From Streptomyces sp. R41 (GTDB lineage Bacteria > Actinomycetota > Actinomycetes > Streptomycetales > Streptomycetaceae): a DNA stretch of 64,000 nucleotides. The position numbers and the translations under genes are program-made. Of the stretch, positions 23,628 to 33,017 are shown piece by piece (position 1 is the stretch's first letter; each line of letters starts with the position of its first letter). The notes beneath the pieces are model-generated. The model worked only from the letters and a program-made list of their open reading frames with translations. It was not told the DNA's origin and did not search any database. The stretch spans positions 5,501,001 to 5,565,000 of the forward strand of contig NZ_CP163443.1 in NCBI RefSeq assembly GCF_041053055.1, read 5' to 3'.

Positions 23628-24494
23628 TCAGCCGATGCAGACCACGAGCAGGCAGATCTCCGACGGCGAAGTCGTTGCCGGCGCGGGGCCGGCCTGCGGC
23701 GATCCCGAGTCCGTGCCGGCGGTGGCGGCGGGCGCGGACGTCTGCTGCGCCGCCGTACCGGTGTGGTCGGGGACCGATCCGCCGGAGGACGGGGAGGCGG
23801 TCGGCTGCGGGGCCGACGTCGCCGTCGTACGGGGCGTATGAGGGGTGGCAGTGGTGGCAGGCCCTGCGCTCGGCGCAGTGGTGCGGGGCAGGGTGGCGGT
23901 GGACTGCTCGCGCGGGAGGTTGGTCGCGTGCGACTGCGAGGGGGGAGTGGACGAGGACCGGTGAGTGTCGGGCGGGGTCACCGCCGGGCGGGTGTGCTGC
24001 GACGTCGGTTCCTCCGCGGTGCCCGTGGTCGGGACCTCCGGCGCCGTGGCCGCCTGTGCTCGGTCGGCGGACTGCCGGCCCATCGCGGCGACGGTCAGAC
24101 CGCCTCCGACGAGTGCGACGGCGGTCGCGACCACGGCTCGGCGCTGGTTCTTCTTCCAGCGGGCCCGCTGGCGACGCCGTGCCGCCCGTCCTTGCGGCGC
24201 GGGCGGTACGTCCATGAGATCGCCGGACGGGCCGGTCTGCGCGGCCTCGTCCATGCCGGCCCCGACCGCCGTTGTCCCGGCACGAGGACCCGTTGTCCCG
24301 TCACGAAGGCGGCCGTCGTGCCACGCCTCAGAGGTGAATTCCCACGCCGCCGCGCCCGTCGTCGCCTGCGCGGCCCGGGCCGGGACAGTGCGACCGTCGG
24401 CCGTGGCCGGAGCGATGTCCGGAGCGTACGCACCGCACCCGGGACACACCAGGGCGCCGTTGAGATGCCGACGACACGAGGAGCAGTAGTCCAT
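23628..24494 (-). CDS. SCO2400-type zinc-ribbon membrane protein
   Basis: 288 aa from ATG 24494. A zinc ribbon at the very N-terminus has Cys4, Cys7, Cys17, Cys20 ('MDYCSSCRRHLNGALVCPGC'). A cytosolic linker follows, then a strongly basic patch before one transmembrane helix (about 120-138). The remaining 150 residues are a Thr/Ser/Pro/Ala-rich extracellular stretch ending in a small hydrophobic cluster (ICLLVVCIG). The family is common in Streptomyces with unknown role. The frame stays open upstream to 24758 but the zinc-ribbon start is unambiguous. Confidence 0.8.
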   Translation of the reverse strand: MDYCSSCRRHLNGALVCPGCGAYAPDIAPATADGRTVPARAAQATTGAAAWEFTSEAWHDGRLRDGTTGPRAGTTAVGAGMDEAAQTGPSGDLMDVPPAPQGRAARRRQRARWKKNQRRAVVATAVALVGGGLTVAAMGRQSADRAQAATAPEVPTTGTAEEPTSQHTRPAVTPPDTHRSSSTPPSQSHATNLPREQSTATLPRTTAPSAGPATTATPHTPRTTATSAPQPTASPSSGGSVPDHTGTAAQQTSAPAATAGTDSGSPQAGPAPATTSPSEICLLVVCIG

Positions 24495-24738
24495 CTGCGG
24501 TCTTCCTGAGTTGACGTGTCGTCGCCCCCGTCGGGCCGCGACCTGGTCACGTTCGCACGTGGGATCGAATGGCCAGCAACCTAACGAGTCTTTCGAAAGA
24601 CTGTGTGCAGCCCGTGTGATGCTCCTGCGCGAATCCCCTGAGGGCCTCGCATGTGCGACGTATGTGTCCACTGCTTCGGCTTGCCGGCGCAGAGTTCCTT
24701 GTCGATCAGGGCGTTCTGGGCCGGCGGCCCAGTTCGTC

Positions 24739-24754
24739 GTACAGCCTGCTGTAC
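24739..24754. promoter_or_regulatory. 16-bp palindrome GTACAGCCTGCTGTAC, copy 1
   Basis: GTACAGC-CT-GCTGTAC ends one base before the stop codon of the NarL-type regulator gene. An identical copy is at 27049-27064. Exact recurrence of a 16-bp palindrome on both sides of one two-component system points to a binding site. Confidence 0.6.
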
Positions 24755-25414
24755 TCACGCCAGACGGCGGACGTCCTCCAGATACCGCAGGACCGCGGCG
24801 ACCCGCCGGTCCACCTGGTCCGTCGGAGACAGGTCGAGCTTGGCGAAGATGCTGCGGATGTGCTTGTGGACGGCGCCCTCGGTGACGACGAGCCGTTCGG
24901 CGATCGCGGTGTTGCCCAACCCCTCGGCCATCAGGGCGAGTACGTCCCGCTCGCGGGGGCTGAGCCGTTCGAGCCGGCTGTCCTGACGGGAGCGGGTGAA
25001 GAGCTGCGCGACGACCTCGGGGTCGATGGCGGTGCCCCCGGCGGCCACCCGCCGCAGCGCGTCCAGGAACTCCTCCACCCGCCCGACGCGTTCCTTGAGC
25101 AGATAGCCGAGGCCGCCCACACCCCCGCTGAGCAGCTCGGTGGCGAAGCTCTGCTCGACGTACGCGGACAGCACGAGGACCGCCAGGTCGGGCCGCCGGC
25201 GCCGGGCCTCGACCGCCGCGACGATCCCCTCGTCGGTGTGGGTCGGCGGCATCCGTACGTCGAGGATGGCGACGTCCGGCTTGTGTTCGTCGATGGCGGC
25301 CAGCGCCTCGTCGGGGGTGCCCGCGGTGGCCACCACGTCGAGGGACTCGGCGCGTAGCAGCAGGGCGAGCCCCTCGCGCAGCAACGGGTCGTCCTCGGCA
25401 ATCACGATCCGCAT
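24755..25414 (-). CDS. NarL/LuxR-type response regulator
   Basis: 219 aa from ATG 25414. Receiver about 1-120 with 'AEDD' and phosphoacceptor Asp52 in 'VAILDVRMPP'. LuxR-type HTH about 150-210 ('LSPRERDVLALMAEGLGNTAIA' split over the helices, then 'VHKHIRSIFAKL'). Located one base after the kinase stop, so co-translated. An in-frame ATG four codons upstream overlaps the kinase end and is less likely. Probably controls the divergent MacB-like exporter operon and itself. Confidence 0.92.
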   Translation of the reverse strand: MRIVIAEDDPLLREGLALLLRAESLDVVATAGTPDEALAAIDEHKPDVAILDVRMPPTHTDEGIVAAVEARRRRPDLAVLVLSAYVEQSFATELLSGGVGGLGYLLKERVGRVEEFLDALRRVAAGGTAIDPEVVAQLFTRSRQDSRLERLSPRERDVLALMAEGLGNTAIAERLVVTEGAVHKHIRSIFAKLDLSPTDQVDRRVAAVLRYLEDVRRLA

Positions 25415-25415
25415 G

Positions 25416-26933
25416 TCACGATCCACAGGGAAGGTCCACCTTCAGGGTTGTCGGGCCGCCGGGCGGGCTCGCCAGGGAGAGGGTGCCGTCGTGCGCCGCG
25501 ATCCGGCGGCGGATGCCGGTGAGTCCGGAGCCGCCGTCCTCGTCCGCGCCGCCCCGGCCGTCGTCCTCGACGCACAGGAGGAGACGGCCGCCGCGGCTGC
25601 GCGCCGTGACGGTGGCGTGTGCGGCGCCGCTGTGCTTGGCGACGTTGGTCAGCGCTTCGGCGACGACGAAGTAGGCGGTGGCCTCCACGGAGGCGGCACA
25701 CCGCGCGGGCACGTCGACGTCGACCCTGCAGGGCACCGCGCTGTTCGCGGCAAGACCGGAGAGCGCGCCGGCCAGCCCCCGATCGGCCAGCACCGGAGGC
25801 AGGATGCTCCGGGAAACCGTGCGCAGCTCGGCGAGCGCCTGCTCGGCGGCGGACTGGGCGCGTTCGAGGAGTTCGTCGGCGCCGGCCGGATCGCGGGCCA
25901 CCATGCGGCGGGCGGCGCCGAGCAGGACGGTGACGCCGACGATCCGGTTCTGGGTGCCGTCGTGCAGGGACCGCTCGATGCGGCGCAGCTCGGTGGCGTG
26001 GGCGTCGAGGGCGGCGGCACGGGTGGCGGTGAGTTCGACGATACGAAGAGACAGGTCCGTTTCCGGGCCGGCCGCGAGGAGCCCGCGTCCCGGCCGGGCC
26101 TGCAGCCCGGCCATGCCGGGGGTGAGCCCCAGGATGATGGTGATCCAGCCCAGGCCCAGCAGGGCCACGGCGAGGGCGTCCGGCCAAGAGTGCGCGGTGC
26201 CGAACCCCAGCGACGTACTGGTCGCGTCCTTGGGCGCGAACCGCCACCACAGCGGGAAGGTGCTGTCGCGGACGGCGGAGACCGGCAGGAAGACGCCGAC
26301 CAGCCCCAGCAGGAACCCCAGGGTGGCGTGCCGGACCAGCCAGCGCAGTTCCCGTCGGGTGGTGGGGTCGACGAGGGCGAGCCGCAGCCGCGTCGGGGGA
26401 GGTTCCGGGGCGACGACCTCGGGGCCCCAGCGGCCGAGCCGCTCGCGTTCCCGGCCGGCCAGGGCATGCAGCGCGCGCAGCGCTGAGGGCGCCATGAGCA
26501 GCCCCGCTCCGACCGGACTCGTCACGGCGGTGACGGCCAGCCAGACCAGCACGAGCAGGGCCATCAGGGCCGTACCGAGCCCGGAGGCGAGCTGCCCGAT
26601 CCCGGCGCCGGCGCCACTCAGGGTCCGTACGACGGTGTCGTTGAGGCCCTGACCCTGACCCTGACCCTGACCCGGACTCGGGTGCGGTCCCGCGCCTGGG
26701 CCCGGGGCCGAGCCCGGTCGATGTCCCGCGCCCGGGTGCTGTCCCGCCTCCGCACCGGGAGCCGAGCCCGGTCCCTGTCCCGCGCCCGGATCAGGAGCCG
26801 GGCCAGGCCCCTGTTCCGCGCTCAGGCGCTGTCCCGCGCTCGGGCCGGGAGCGGAGGCAGGACCCTGGCCCGGAGTCGTCCCCCGCACCCGGAGCCGCGC
26901 CCCGCCCCTCACCACCCCCCGCACCCCGGCCAC
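25416..26933 (-). CDS. NarL-type sensor histidine kinase
   Basis: 505 aa. Membrane segments at about 115-140, 145-165 and two further pairs up to about 270. HisKA_3 phosphoacceptor His at about 323 in 'SLHDGTQNR'. HATPase with 'AEALTNVAKHSGA' and 'VEDDGRGGADEDGGSGLTGI'. Typical of kinases paired with LuxR-type regulators. The first 95 residues are an unusual Gly/Pro/Ala/Gln repeat (GPGSAPG-like) with almost no alternative start codons, so the repeat is probably translated from the GTG near 26933. Confidence 0.85.
   Translation of the reverse strand: MAGVRGVVRGGARLRVRGTTPGQGPASAPGPSAGQRLSAEQGPGPAPDPGAGQGPGSAPGAEAGQHPGAGHRPGSAPGPGAGPHPSPGQGQGQGQGLNDTVVRTLSGAGAGIGQLASGLGTALMALLVLVWLAVTAVTSPVGAGLLMAPSALRALHALAGRERERLGRWGPEVVAPEPPPTRLRLALVDPTTRRELRWLVRHATLGFLLGLVGVFLPVSAVRDSTFPLWWRFAPKDATSTSLGFGTAHSWPDALAVALLGLGWITIILGLTPGMAGLQARPGRGLLAAGPETDLSLRIVELTATRAAALDAHATELRRIERSLHDGTQNRIVGVTVLLGAARRMVARDPAGADELLERAQSAAEQALAELRTVSRSILPPVLADRGLAGALSGLAANSAVPCRVDVDVPARCAASVEATAYFVVAEALTNVAKHSGAAHATVTARSRGGRLLLCVEDDGRGGADEDGGSGLTGIRRRIAAHDGTLSLASPPGGPTTLKVDLPCGS
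26648..26674. repeat. hexanucleotide microsatellite (ccctga)n
   Basis: Four consecutive ccctga units within the 5' part of the kinase gene, coding GQGQGQ on the minus strand. Copy-number change preserves the frame. Confidence 0.7.
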
Positions 26934-27048
26934 CCGCCCCGGCGTCCCGCGGGATCGCCATCCGCCCTCCCCCCTTCCTTCCTTCGCGCCAGTTCGCGAA
27001 CGACCTTATGCCGCGCCCCAGTTCGCCGTCAGTCGAGAGGGCGGGGGA

Positions 27049-27064
27049 GTACAGCCTGCTGTAC
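27049..27064. promoter_or_regulatory. 16-bp palindrome GTACAGCCTGCTGTAC, copy 2
   Basis: Identical to 24739-24754. It lies in the divergent promoter between the kinase (start near 26933) and the exporter operon (start 27187), where a response-regulator site is expected. Confidence 0.65.
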
Positions 27065-27186
27065 CCCGAACCTGCCCGGCTGCGGGATCGGCCGGGAGGG
27101 GTGCTGATCCATAGCGTCGGTGACGACAGCCGGACCGCTCTGGACCAACCGCTCATCACCGCGTCAGGACCACGGAGGAAGCCCCC

Positions 27187-27429
27187 ATGCCGCACACCGA
27201 CCCCTACCGCCTCACCACCGCCGAGGGCACGCACGACGCGTCGTCGCCCGGCCTCACCCGCGGGGACGTCCTCCGCACGCTGCTCTGGGTCGTGGTCGTG
27301 ATCAGCGCGGTCTCCAACATGGCCGCCTCCTACGGCGACGCCGACACCTGGGTGCACCTGGCCTGCGGCGCGGTCACCGTGCTCTGCGGGGGGACCCTCG
27401 CCGTGCGCAGTCTGCGAGGCCGTCGATGA
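27187..27429 (+). CDS. small membrane protein heading the exporter operon
   Basis: 80 aa, two transmembrane helices (about 30-48 and 56-73). GGAGGA seven bases upstream supports ATG 27187. Its TGA overlaps the ATG of the ABC ATPase gene (ATGA). No family recognised; possibly an accessory subunit of the exporter. Confidence 0.7.
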   Translation: MPHTDPYRLTTAEGTHDASSPGLTRGDVLRTLLWVVVVISAVSNMAASYGDADTWVHLACGAVTVLCGGTLAVRSLRGRR

Positions 27430-28199
27430 ACGCCGCCTTCGCCCGCACTCGCCGCTCTGCGATCACCGCCCCCGACGCGCCGACGTCCGCCATCGCCCTG
27501 GCCCAGGTCAGCAAGGATTACACGGGAGGCGTACGCGCCCTCGACGACGTGTCGCTGACGGTGGAGCGCGGCACGTTCCTCGCCGTGATGGGCCCGTCGG
27601 GCTCCGGCAAGAGCACGCTGATGCACTGTGCCGCCGGGCTGGACTCCCCGACGTCGGGCAGCGTCCGCATCGACGGCCACGAGATCGCCGGCCTGAACGA
27701 GACCCGCCGTACCGAACTGCGCCGGGAGCGCGTCGGGTTCGTGTTCCAGGCGTACAACCTGATCCCGTCGCTCAGCATCGAGGACAACATCACGCTGCCG
27801 CTGCGGCTGGCGGGACGCACCCCGGACAACGACTGGCTGCGGACGCTGGTGGAACGGGTCGGGCTGACCGACCGGCTGACCCACCGCCCGGCCGAGCTCT
27901 CCGGCGGTCAGCAGCAACGTGCCGCCGTCGTACGGGCGTTGGTGGCCAAGCCGGCCGTCGTGTTCGCCGACGAGCCGACCGGCGCGCTCGACCTGCGCAG
28001 CGCCCACGAGGTCCTCGACCTCCTGCGGGACCTCGTGAACGACCTGCGTCAGACGGTCGTGATGGTCACCCACGACCCGGCCGCCGCGGCCCGCGCGCAC
28101 CACGTGCTGGTGATGGCCGACGGCCGGGTGGTCGAGGCCCTCGAAGCGCCGACCGCCCCTGAACTGGCCCGCCGTCTCGTCGCGTTGGGAGAGGCCTGA
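27426..28199 (+). CDS. ABC transporter ATP-binding protein, MacB/LolD type
   Basis: 257 aa. Walker A 'GPSGSGKST' (about residue 57), Q-loop 'FVFQAYNLIPSLS', signature 'LSGGQQQR', Walker B 'VVFADEPTGALD', H-loop 'VTHDP'. These motifs are typical of ATPases that work with FtsX/MacB permeases. Overlaps the preceding gene by four bases and lies three bases before the permease gene. Confidence 0.95.
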   Translation: MNAAFARTRRSAITAPDAPTSAIALAQVSKDYTGGVRALDDVSLTVERGTFLAVMGPSGSGKSTLMHCAAGLDSPTSGSVRIDGHEIAGLNETRRTELRRERVGFVFQAYNLIPSLSIEDNITLPLRLAGRTPDNDWLRTLVERVGLTDRLTHRPAELSGGQQQRAAVVRALVAKPAVVFADEPTGALDLRSAHEVLDLLRDLVNDLRQTVVMVTHDPAAAARAHHVLVMADGRVVEALEAPTAPELARRLVALGEA

Positions 28200-28202
28200 G
28201 CC

Positions 28203-30752
28203 ATGCTTGGTCTCGCGATACAGTTGGTCCGGCACCGGATCACCGCGCTGATCGCCGTCGCGTGTGCGGTCCTCGGCGGCGCGGCCCTGATCACCGGGAC
28301 CGGCGTGCTGGCCGAGTCCGGCCTGCGCTCCCACCTGCCCGCCGGCCGTCTCGCCGGCGCGGACGTCGTCGTCGCGGCCGACCAGGAGTTCCATCCGGCC
28401 GGCGACCTGCCGATCGCGCTCCCTGAACGTCGTACGGTCCCGGCCGAACTGGTCGGCGAACTGGCCGACCTGCCGGGCGTCACCGCCACGGTCGGCGACA
28501 TCGGCTTCCCCGCCGCGCTCGTCGACGCCCACGGACAGGTCGTACCGGCCGGGGACCCCCAGGCGTCGGGGCACGGCTGGTCCTCGACGAAACTGCTGGA
28601 CGGTGCGCAGGTCGACGGCAGCGGGCCGACCGGGTCCGACGAGGTCGCCGTGGACAGTGCCACCGCCGCCGCGGCGGGGGTCAAGGTGGGCGACCGGGTC
28701 CAGGTCGTCGCCAATGCCCGGCCCGTCGCCGGTTACCGCGTCTCGGCGGTGGTCGACGCGCCGGGCGCCGGTGTCTTCTTCGCGGATACGACGGCCGTAC
28801 GACTGTCCGGACGGGACGGCGGCGAGGGCGGCTCGCGCGCCGGAGCCGTCGACCTGATCGGCCTCCGCACCGCACCCGGTTCCGAGGAACGGGTCGCCGC
28901 GGAGGTCCGTACGAAGCTGAAGGGCACCGGTCTTGAGACGGTCACCGGCGCGGGCCGCGGGGACCTGGTGTCGCCCGGAGCGGGCGCGTCGCGCTCCCTC
29001 CTGATCCTCCTCGCCGGTTCGCTCGCCGGGATCATCCTGCTGATCACCGGGTTCGTGATGGCGAGCGCGCTGGCCGTGTCGATCGCCGGGCAGCGCCGGG
29101 ACCTGGCGCTGATGCGGGCCGTCGGCGCGACTCCGAAGCAGATCCGGCGGCTTGCCGCCGCCCAGTCGACCGTTGTCGCGGCCGTGGCCCTCGTACCCGG
29201 TGTGGCGCTCGGCTATCTGCTGGCCGGGCAGTTCCGCGGACTGCTGGCGGACCGCGGGGTCGTCCCGTCCGAACTCCCGCTGACCATCAGCCCGTTGCCC
29301 GCTCTCGCGACGATCCTGCTGATGGCCCTGGCCGTGCAGGTGTCGGCCCGGGGCTCGGCGTGGCGCACGTCGCGGATGCCGGCCACCGAGGCGGTCGCCG
29401 AATCGCGCAGCGAGCCGCGCGATCCGTCGCGGACCCGGACGCGTATCGGCCTGCTGGTCATCGTCGCCGCGACCACCATGTCGGCCCTGCCGCTCTTCTC
29501 CCGTACGGTCCTCGGTGCGACGGCCACGTCCCTCGCGGGCATTCTCGGCGCGATCGGCCTGGCCCTGGCCGGCCCGGCCCTCGTCCGGGGCATCGGGAAC
29601 GCCGCGGCCCGGCGCACACGGTCCGGCGCCTCCGCCGCGACCTGGCTGGCGATGGCCAACGTCCGCGCCTACGCCCTGCGCAACGCGGGGATCGTCAGCA
29701 CCCTGGCCATGGCGGTCGTGTTCGCCCTGACCTACACCTTCACCCAGACCACCGTGCTGGCCGCCACCGCGGACGACACCCGCACCGGCACCCTCGCCCA
29801 GCAGCGGCTGAGCGCACCGGGCCTGGGCGGGCTGCCCGACGGCACGCTCGCCGACGTACGGAAGACGAGCGGTGTACGGGCGGCGGCTCCGGTCGGTAAC
29901 ACCACTGTGGTGTGGGCGTACAAGCAGTTCGGGGACACGGAGACCGAGTCCGGCTCCGCGATGATCCTCACCCCGGATGCGGCGGACGTCCTCGACCTCG
30001 ACGTACGGGACGGGAGCCTGGACCGTCTCACCGGTGCCACCATCGCCGTCAGCAGCGACGTCGCCCGCTCGCGCTCCGCATCAGTGGGTCATCGGGTGAG
30101 TCTCGTCCTCGGAGACGGTGCGAGGGTCGACGCCAAGGTGGTCGCCGTCTACGCCCGGGGCCTCGGCTTCGGCACGGTCGTTCTGTCCCACGACCTGGCG
30201 GCCGGCCACACCACGACGGGGCTCGACCAGAGCATCCTGATCCGCACGGACGGCACGGCGACCGCCCGGCAGGCCCTGACCGCCCTCGCCGCGTCCCAAC
30301 CGGGCCTGGCGCTCGAGGACACGACCCCCACGGCCGGGGACGGTCTGAAGGACGCACCGCCCGAGGTGTGGATCAACCTGGCCACGATCGTGGTCCTGCT
30401 GGTCTACCTGCTGCTCAGCATCGCCAACAAGCTCGTCGCGGCGACCGCCCAGCGCCGGGTCGAGCTGGGAGCCCTGCGCCTGAACGGGACGACCCCCCGC
30501 CAGATCCGCGCGATGATGCGACGCGAGGCAGCGGTGATCGCCGCCACCGCGCTCACCACGGCCCTGCTGCTGTCCGCCGTGCCCCTCGCCCTCTTGGGAC
30601 AGGGCTTCCTCGACCGCCCCTGGCCCGCAGGCCCGGTGTGGCTGCTGCCCGCCCTCGCCCTGACGGTCACCGTCACGGCGTTCCTCACCATCGAACTCCC
30701 CACCCGGCAGGCCCTGCGCATGCCACCCGCGGACGCCATCCGCGCACAGTGA
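28203..30752 (+). CDS. FtsX/MacB-like ABC permease
   Basis: 849 aa. One N-terminal helix is followed by an extracellular domain, then an FtsX core around residues 260-390 ('ALMRAVGATPKQIRRL'). A second helix pair and second extracellular domain (about 500-710) follow, then a C-terminal FtsX core ('GALRLNGTTPRQIRAMM', about 755). Duplicated FtsX halves are typical of actinobacterial antibiotic or lipoprotein exporters. Ends one base before the convergent MFS gene's stop. With the ATPase and small membrane protein it forms the operon facing the two-component system. Confidence 0.92.
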   Translation: MLGLAIQLVRHRITALIAVACAVLGGAALITGTGVLAESGLRSHLPAGRLAGADVVVAADQEFHPAGDLPIALPERRTVPAELVGELADLPGVTATVGDIGFPAALVDAHGQVVPAGDPQASGHGWSSTKLLDGAQVDGSGPTGSDEVAVDSATAAAAGVKVGDRVQVVANARPVAGYRVSAVVDAPGAGVFFADTTAVRLSGRDGGEGGSRAGAVDLIGLRTAPGSEERVAAEVRTKLKGTGLETVTGAGRGDLVSPGAGASRSLLILLAGSLAGIILLITGFVMASALAVSIAGQRRDLALMRAVGATPKQIRRLAAAQSTVVAAVALVPGVALGYLLAGQFRGLLADRGVVPSELPLTISPLPALATILLMALAVQVSARGSAWRTSRMPATEAVAESRSEPRDPSRTRTRIGLLVIVAATTMSALPLFSRTVLGATATSLAGILGAIGLALAGPALVRGIGNAAARRTRSGASAATWLAMANVRAYALRNAGIVSTLAMAVVFALTYTFTQTTVLAATADDTRTGTLAQQRLSAPGLGGLPDGTLADVRKTSGVRAAAPVGNTTVVWAYKQFGDTETESGSAMILTPDAADVLDLDVRDGSLDRLTGATIAVSSDVARSRSASVGHRVSLVLGDGARVDAKVVAVYARGLGFGTVVLSHDLAAGHTTTGLDQSILIRTDGTATARQALTALAASQPGLALEDTTPTAGDGLKDAPPEVWINLATIVVLLVYLLLSIANKLVAATAQRRVELGALRLNGTTPRQIRAMMRREAAVIAATALTTALLLSAVPLALLGQGFLDRPWPAGPVWLLPALALTVTVTAFLTIELPTRQALRMPPADAIRAQ

Positions 30753-30753
30753 C

Positions 30754-32163
30754 TCAGCTCGCGTCCACGGCGAGATGTGGCTGCCCGGCGGCGATGCGTC
30801 CGGCTCTGTCGGGGGTGACCCCGCGGCCGGACGTCACCGCACTCAGGGCGAGTACGGCAAGGCCGCACCCGGCAATGATCCACCAGGCCGCGGCCCTCGA
30901 CCCGGCGGCGACCACGGCGCCGATCACCGCGATGCCGATCGCGGAGCCGACCTGCCGGCTGGTCGCGGCCACCGCGGCGGCCACCCCCGCCCGGTCGCGC
31001 GGCAGGCCGGCCACCGCCGTGTCGGTGATCGGCGCGTTGACGAAGCCGAAGCCGAGACCGAACAGCGTGTACGTCAGGGCCAGCAGGACGTACGAGGGGT
31101 GGGCGGAGCGGGTGACGAGCACGGCCAGCACACCGCTTGCGGTGATACCGGCCCCGGCGACCAGCAGCGGCACCCGCGGGCCCCGGCTGCCCACGATCCG
31201 CCCGGACAGCGGCGGGCACACCAGCGACAGCACCGCCATCGGCAGCAGCCGCAGCCCTGCCTCCAGCGGACTGAGCCCCAACTCGCCTTGCAGGTAGAGG
31301 GCATTGGAGAACAGGAAGCCGCCGAGTGCGGCGAACGCGAAGACGGCTGTGAGTATGGCCCCGCTGAACGGCGCGCTGCGGAAGAGCCGCGGATCGATCA
31401 GCGGTTCGGCGCGCCGGCTCTCGTACGGTACGAGCCCGGTGAGCGCGCCCGCCGAGGCGACCAGGCAGGCCACGATCAGCGGTGAGGTCCAGCCCTCGCC
31501 GGGGCCCTCGATGACGGCGTACGTCAGCGCGCCGAGCAGGATGATCACCAGCAACTGCCCCACCGGGTCCGCGCGACGGGCCCGGGCGGCGCGGGACTCG
31601 GGCACGAACAGCGCGGTGAGGACCAGGGCGCCCAGCCCGATCGGCACATTCAGCCAGAACACCGACCGCCACCCGACCGACTGCACCAGTACGCCGCCCA
31701 GGACCGGCCCGGCCGCCATGCTGACGCCGACCACCCCACCCCACACACCGATCGCCCGCGCCCGCTCCCGTGGCTCCGGGAAGGTGTTGGCGAGGATGGC
31801 CATGGCGACCGGGGTGAGCATGGAGCCGCCCACCGCCTGCACCATGCGGAAGACCACCAGCCACCCCGTGGTGGGCGCCAGGCTGCACAGCGCCGAGGCA
31901 CCGGTGAACAGCACCAGGCCCAGCTGGAAGACCCGCCGCCGCCCGACCCGGTCGGCCGTGGAGCCGGCCGCCGTCAGCAGCGAGGCCAGCACGATGGTGT
32001 ACGCGTCCAGCGTCCACTGCAGCCCGGAGACCGAGGAGCCGAGGTCCCGCTGGACGGCGGGCAGGGCGACGTTGAGGACGGTGGTGTCGAGGCTGACGAG
32101 CAGGACGCTCAGACAGCAGACGGCCAGGACCGACGTCCGTCGGCCGCCGCGGGGTCGGGACAC
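30754..32163 (-). CDS. MFS multidrug transporter, DHA2/EmrB-QacA type
   Basis: 469 aa with 14 predicted transmembrane helices. Motif A-like 'GSTADRVGRRRVF' after helix 2 and the DHA2 'GGSMLTPVAMAI' segment are visible. First helix begins right after the RPRGGRR N-terminus. Proton-driven drug export is the family role. Third gene of the cupin-hydrolase-MFS unit controlled by the divergent TetR regulator. Confidence 0.9.
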   Translation of the reverse strand: MSRPRGGRRTSVLAVCCLSVLLVSLDTTVLNVALPAVQRDLGSSVSGLQWTLDAYTIVLASLLTAAGSTADRVGRRRVFQLGLVLFTGASALCSLAPTTGWLVVFRMVQAVGGSMLTPVAMAILANTFPEPRERARAIGVWGGVVGVSMAAGPVLGGVLVQSVGWRSVFWLNVPIGLGALVLTALFVPESRAARARRADPVGQLLVIILLGALTYAVIEGPGEGWTSPLIVACLVASAGALTGLVPYESRRAEPLIDPRLFRSAPFSGAILTAVFAFAALGGFLFSNALYLQGELGLSPLEAGLRLLPMAVLSLVCPPLSGRIVGSRGPRVPLLVAGAGITASGVLAVLVTRSAHPSYVLLALTYTLFGLGFGFVNAPITDTAVAGLPRDRAGVAAAVAATSRQVGSAIGIAVIGAVVAAGSRAAAWWIIAGCGLAVLALSAVTSGRGVTPDRAGRIAAGQPHLAVDAS

Positions 32164-32176
32164 GGGACGCTTCCCT

Positions 32177-32977
32177 TCAGGGCCGGTTCGTGGCGTGGGA
32201 GTCGGCGAAGTCCCAGACCACGGTCAGCAGTTGCTCGGGCGTCTCGATCTGGGGCATGTGGCCGGTGTCGGGCAGAAGCTCGAACCGGGCCTCCGGGATG
32301 GCCGCCGCGTACGCCCGCCCGTACTCGGCGTCGCAGACCTCGTCGCTCTCGCCCCACGCCACGAGGGCCGGGTGCGTGACCTTGGCCAGGCGCTCGCGGA
32401 GGGTGGGGTCCTCCATGACGTACGGCCCCGAGTAGACCTCTAGGGCTGCGCGGTTTGCGGCCATCACCGCGCGGGCGGCCTCCGGGAGGGTGGTCGGGTC
32501 GACGGCGAACTTCGCGGGGTCGTGGAAGGCGAGCCGCGACAGCTCGGCGGGAGTGAGGGAGAAGGTGTCGGCGATGGGATGGCCGGGGACCTTGATGCCG
32601 GCGGCGTTGACGAGGACGACGCCGCTGATCCGGTCGCTGCCGAGCAGGGCGATTTCGGCGGCGATCCAGCCGCCGATGGAGTTGCCGAGGACGGTGACGT
32701 CCGTGAGGCCGAGTTCGTCCAGCAGCTGTACGTAGGCCTGGGCGAGGGTCGCGACGTCGGTCAGCCAGCCGGGCCTGGCCGTGCCGCCGAAGCCGGGGTG
32801 CACCGGGGTGAGGACCCTGGCCGGCCGCTGTGCGGCGAGCAGCCCGGCGAACGGCGCGACCGTCTGCGGGCCGCCGCCGCCGTGCAGCACGAGGAAGGGG
32901 TGCCCCTGCCCCCGGTCGTCGACGGTGACGTCGAGCTCGCCGGAGGGGAGGCTGAGGGCGTGGACGGTGCTGGGCAT
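32177..32977 (-). CDS. alpha/beta hydrolase
   Basis: 266 aa. Oxyanion-hole 'VLHGGGG', nucleophile Ser100 in 'GNSIGG', acid Asp212 in 'WGESDEV', and His240 in 'PDTGHMPQIE' make a full catalytic triad. No signal peptide, so cytosolic; substrate unknown. It lies between the cupin and MFS genes with short gaps, suggesting a detoxification or catabolic unit. Confidence 0.9.
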   Translation of the reverse strand: MPSTVHALSLPSGELDVTVDDRGQGHPFLVLHGGGGPQTVAPFAGLLAAQRPARVLTPVHPGFGGTARPGWLTDVATLAQAYVQLLDELGLTDVTVLGNSIGGWIAAEIALLGSDRISGVVLVNAAGIKVPGHPIADTFSLTPAELSRLAFHDPAKFAVDPTTLPEAARAVMAANRAALEVYSGPYVMEDPTLRERLAKVTHPALVAWGESDEVCDAEYGRAYAAAIPEARFELLPDTGHMPQIETPEQLLTVVWDFADSHATNRP

Positions 32978-33017
32978 GGTGATTCCTTGGGGAAGTCGGG
33001 AGTGGGGAGTCGGCCGG

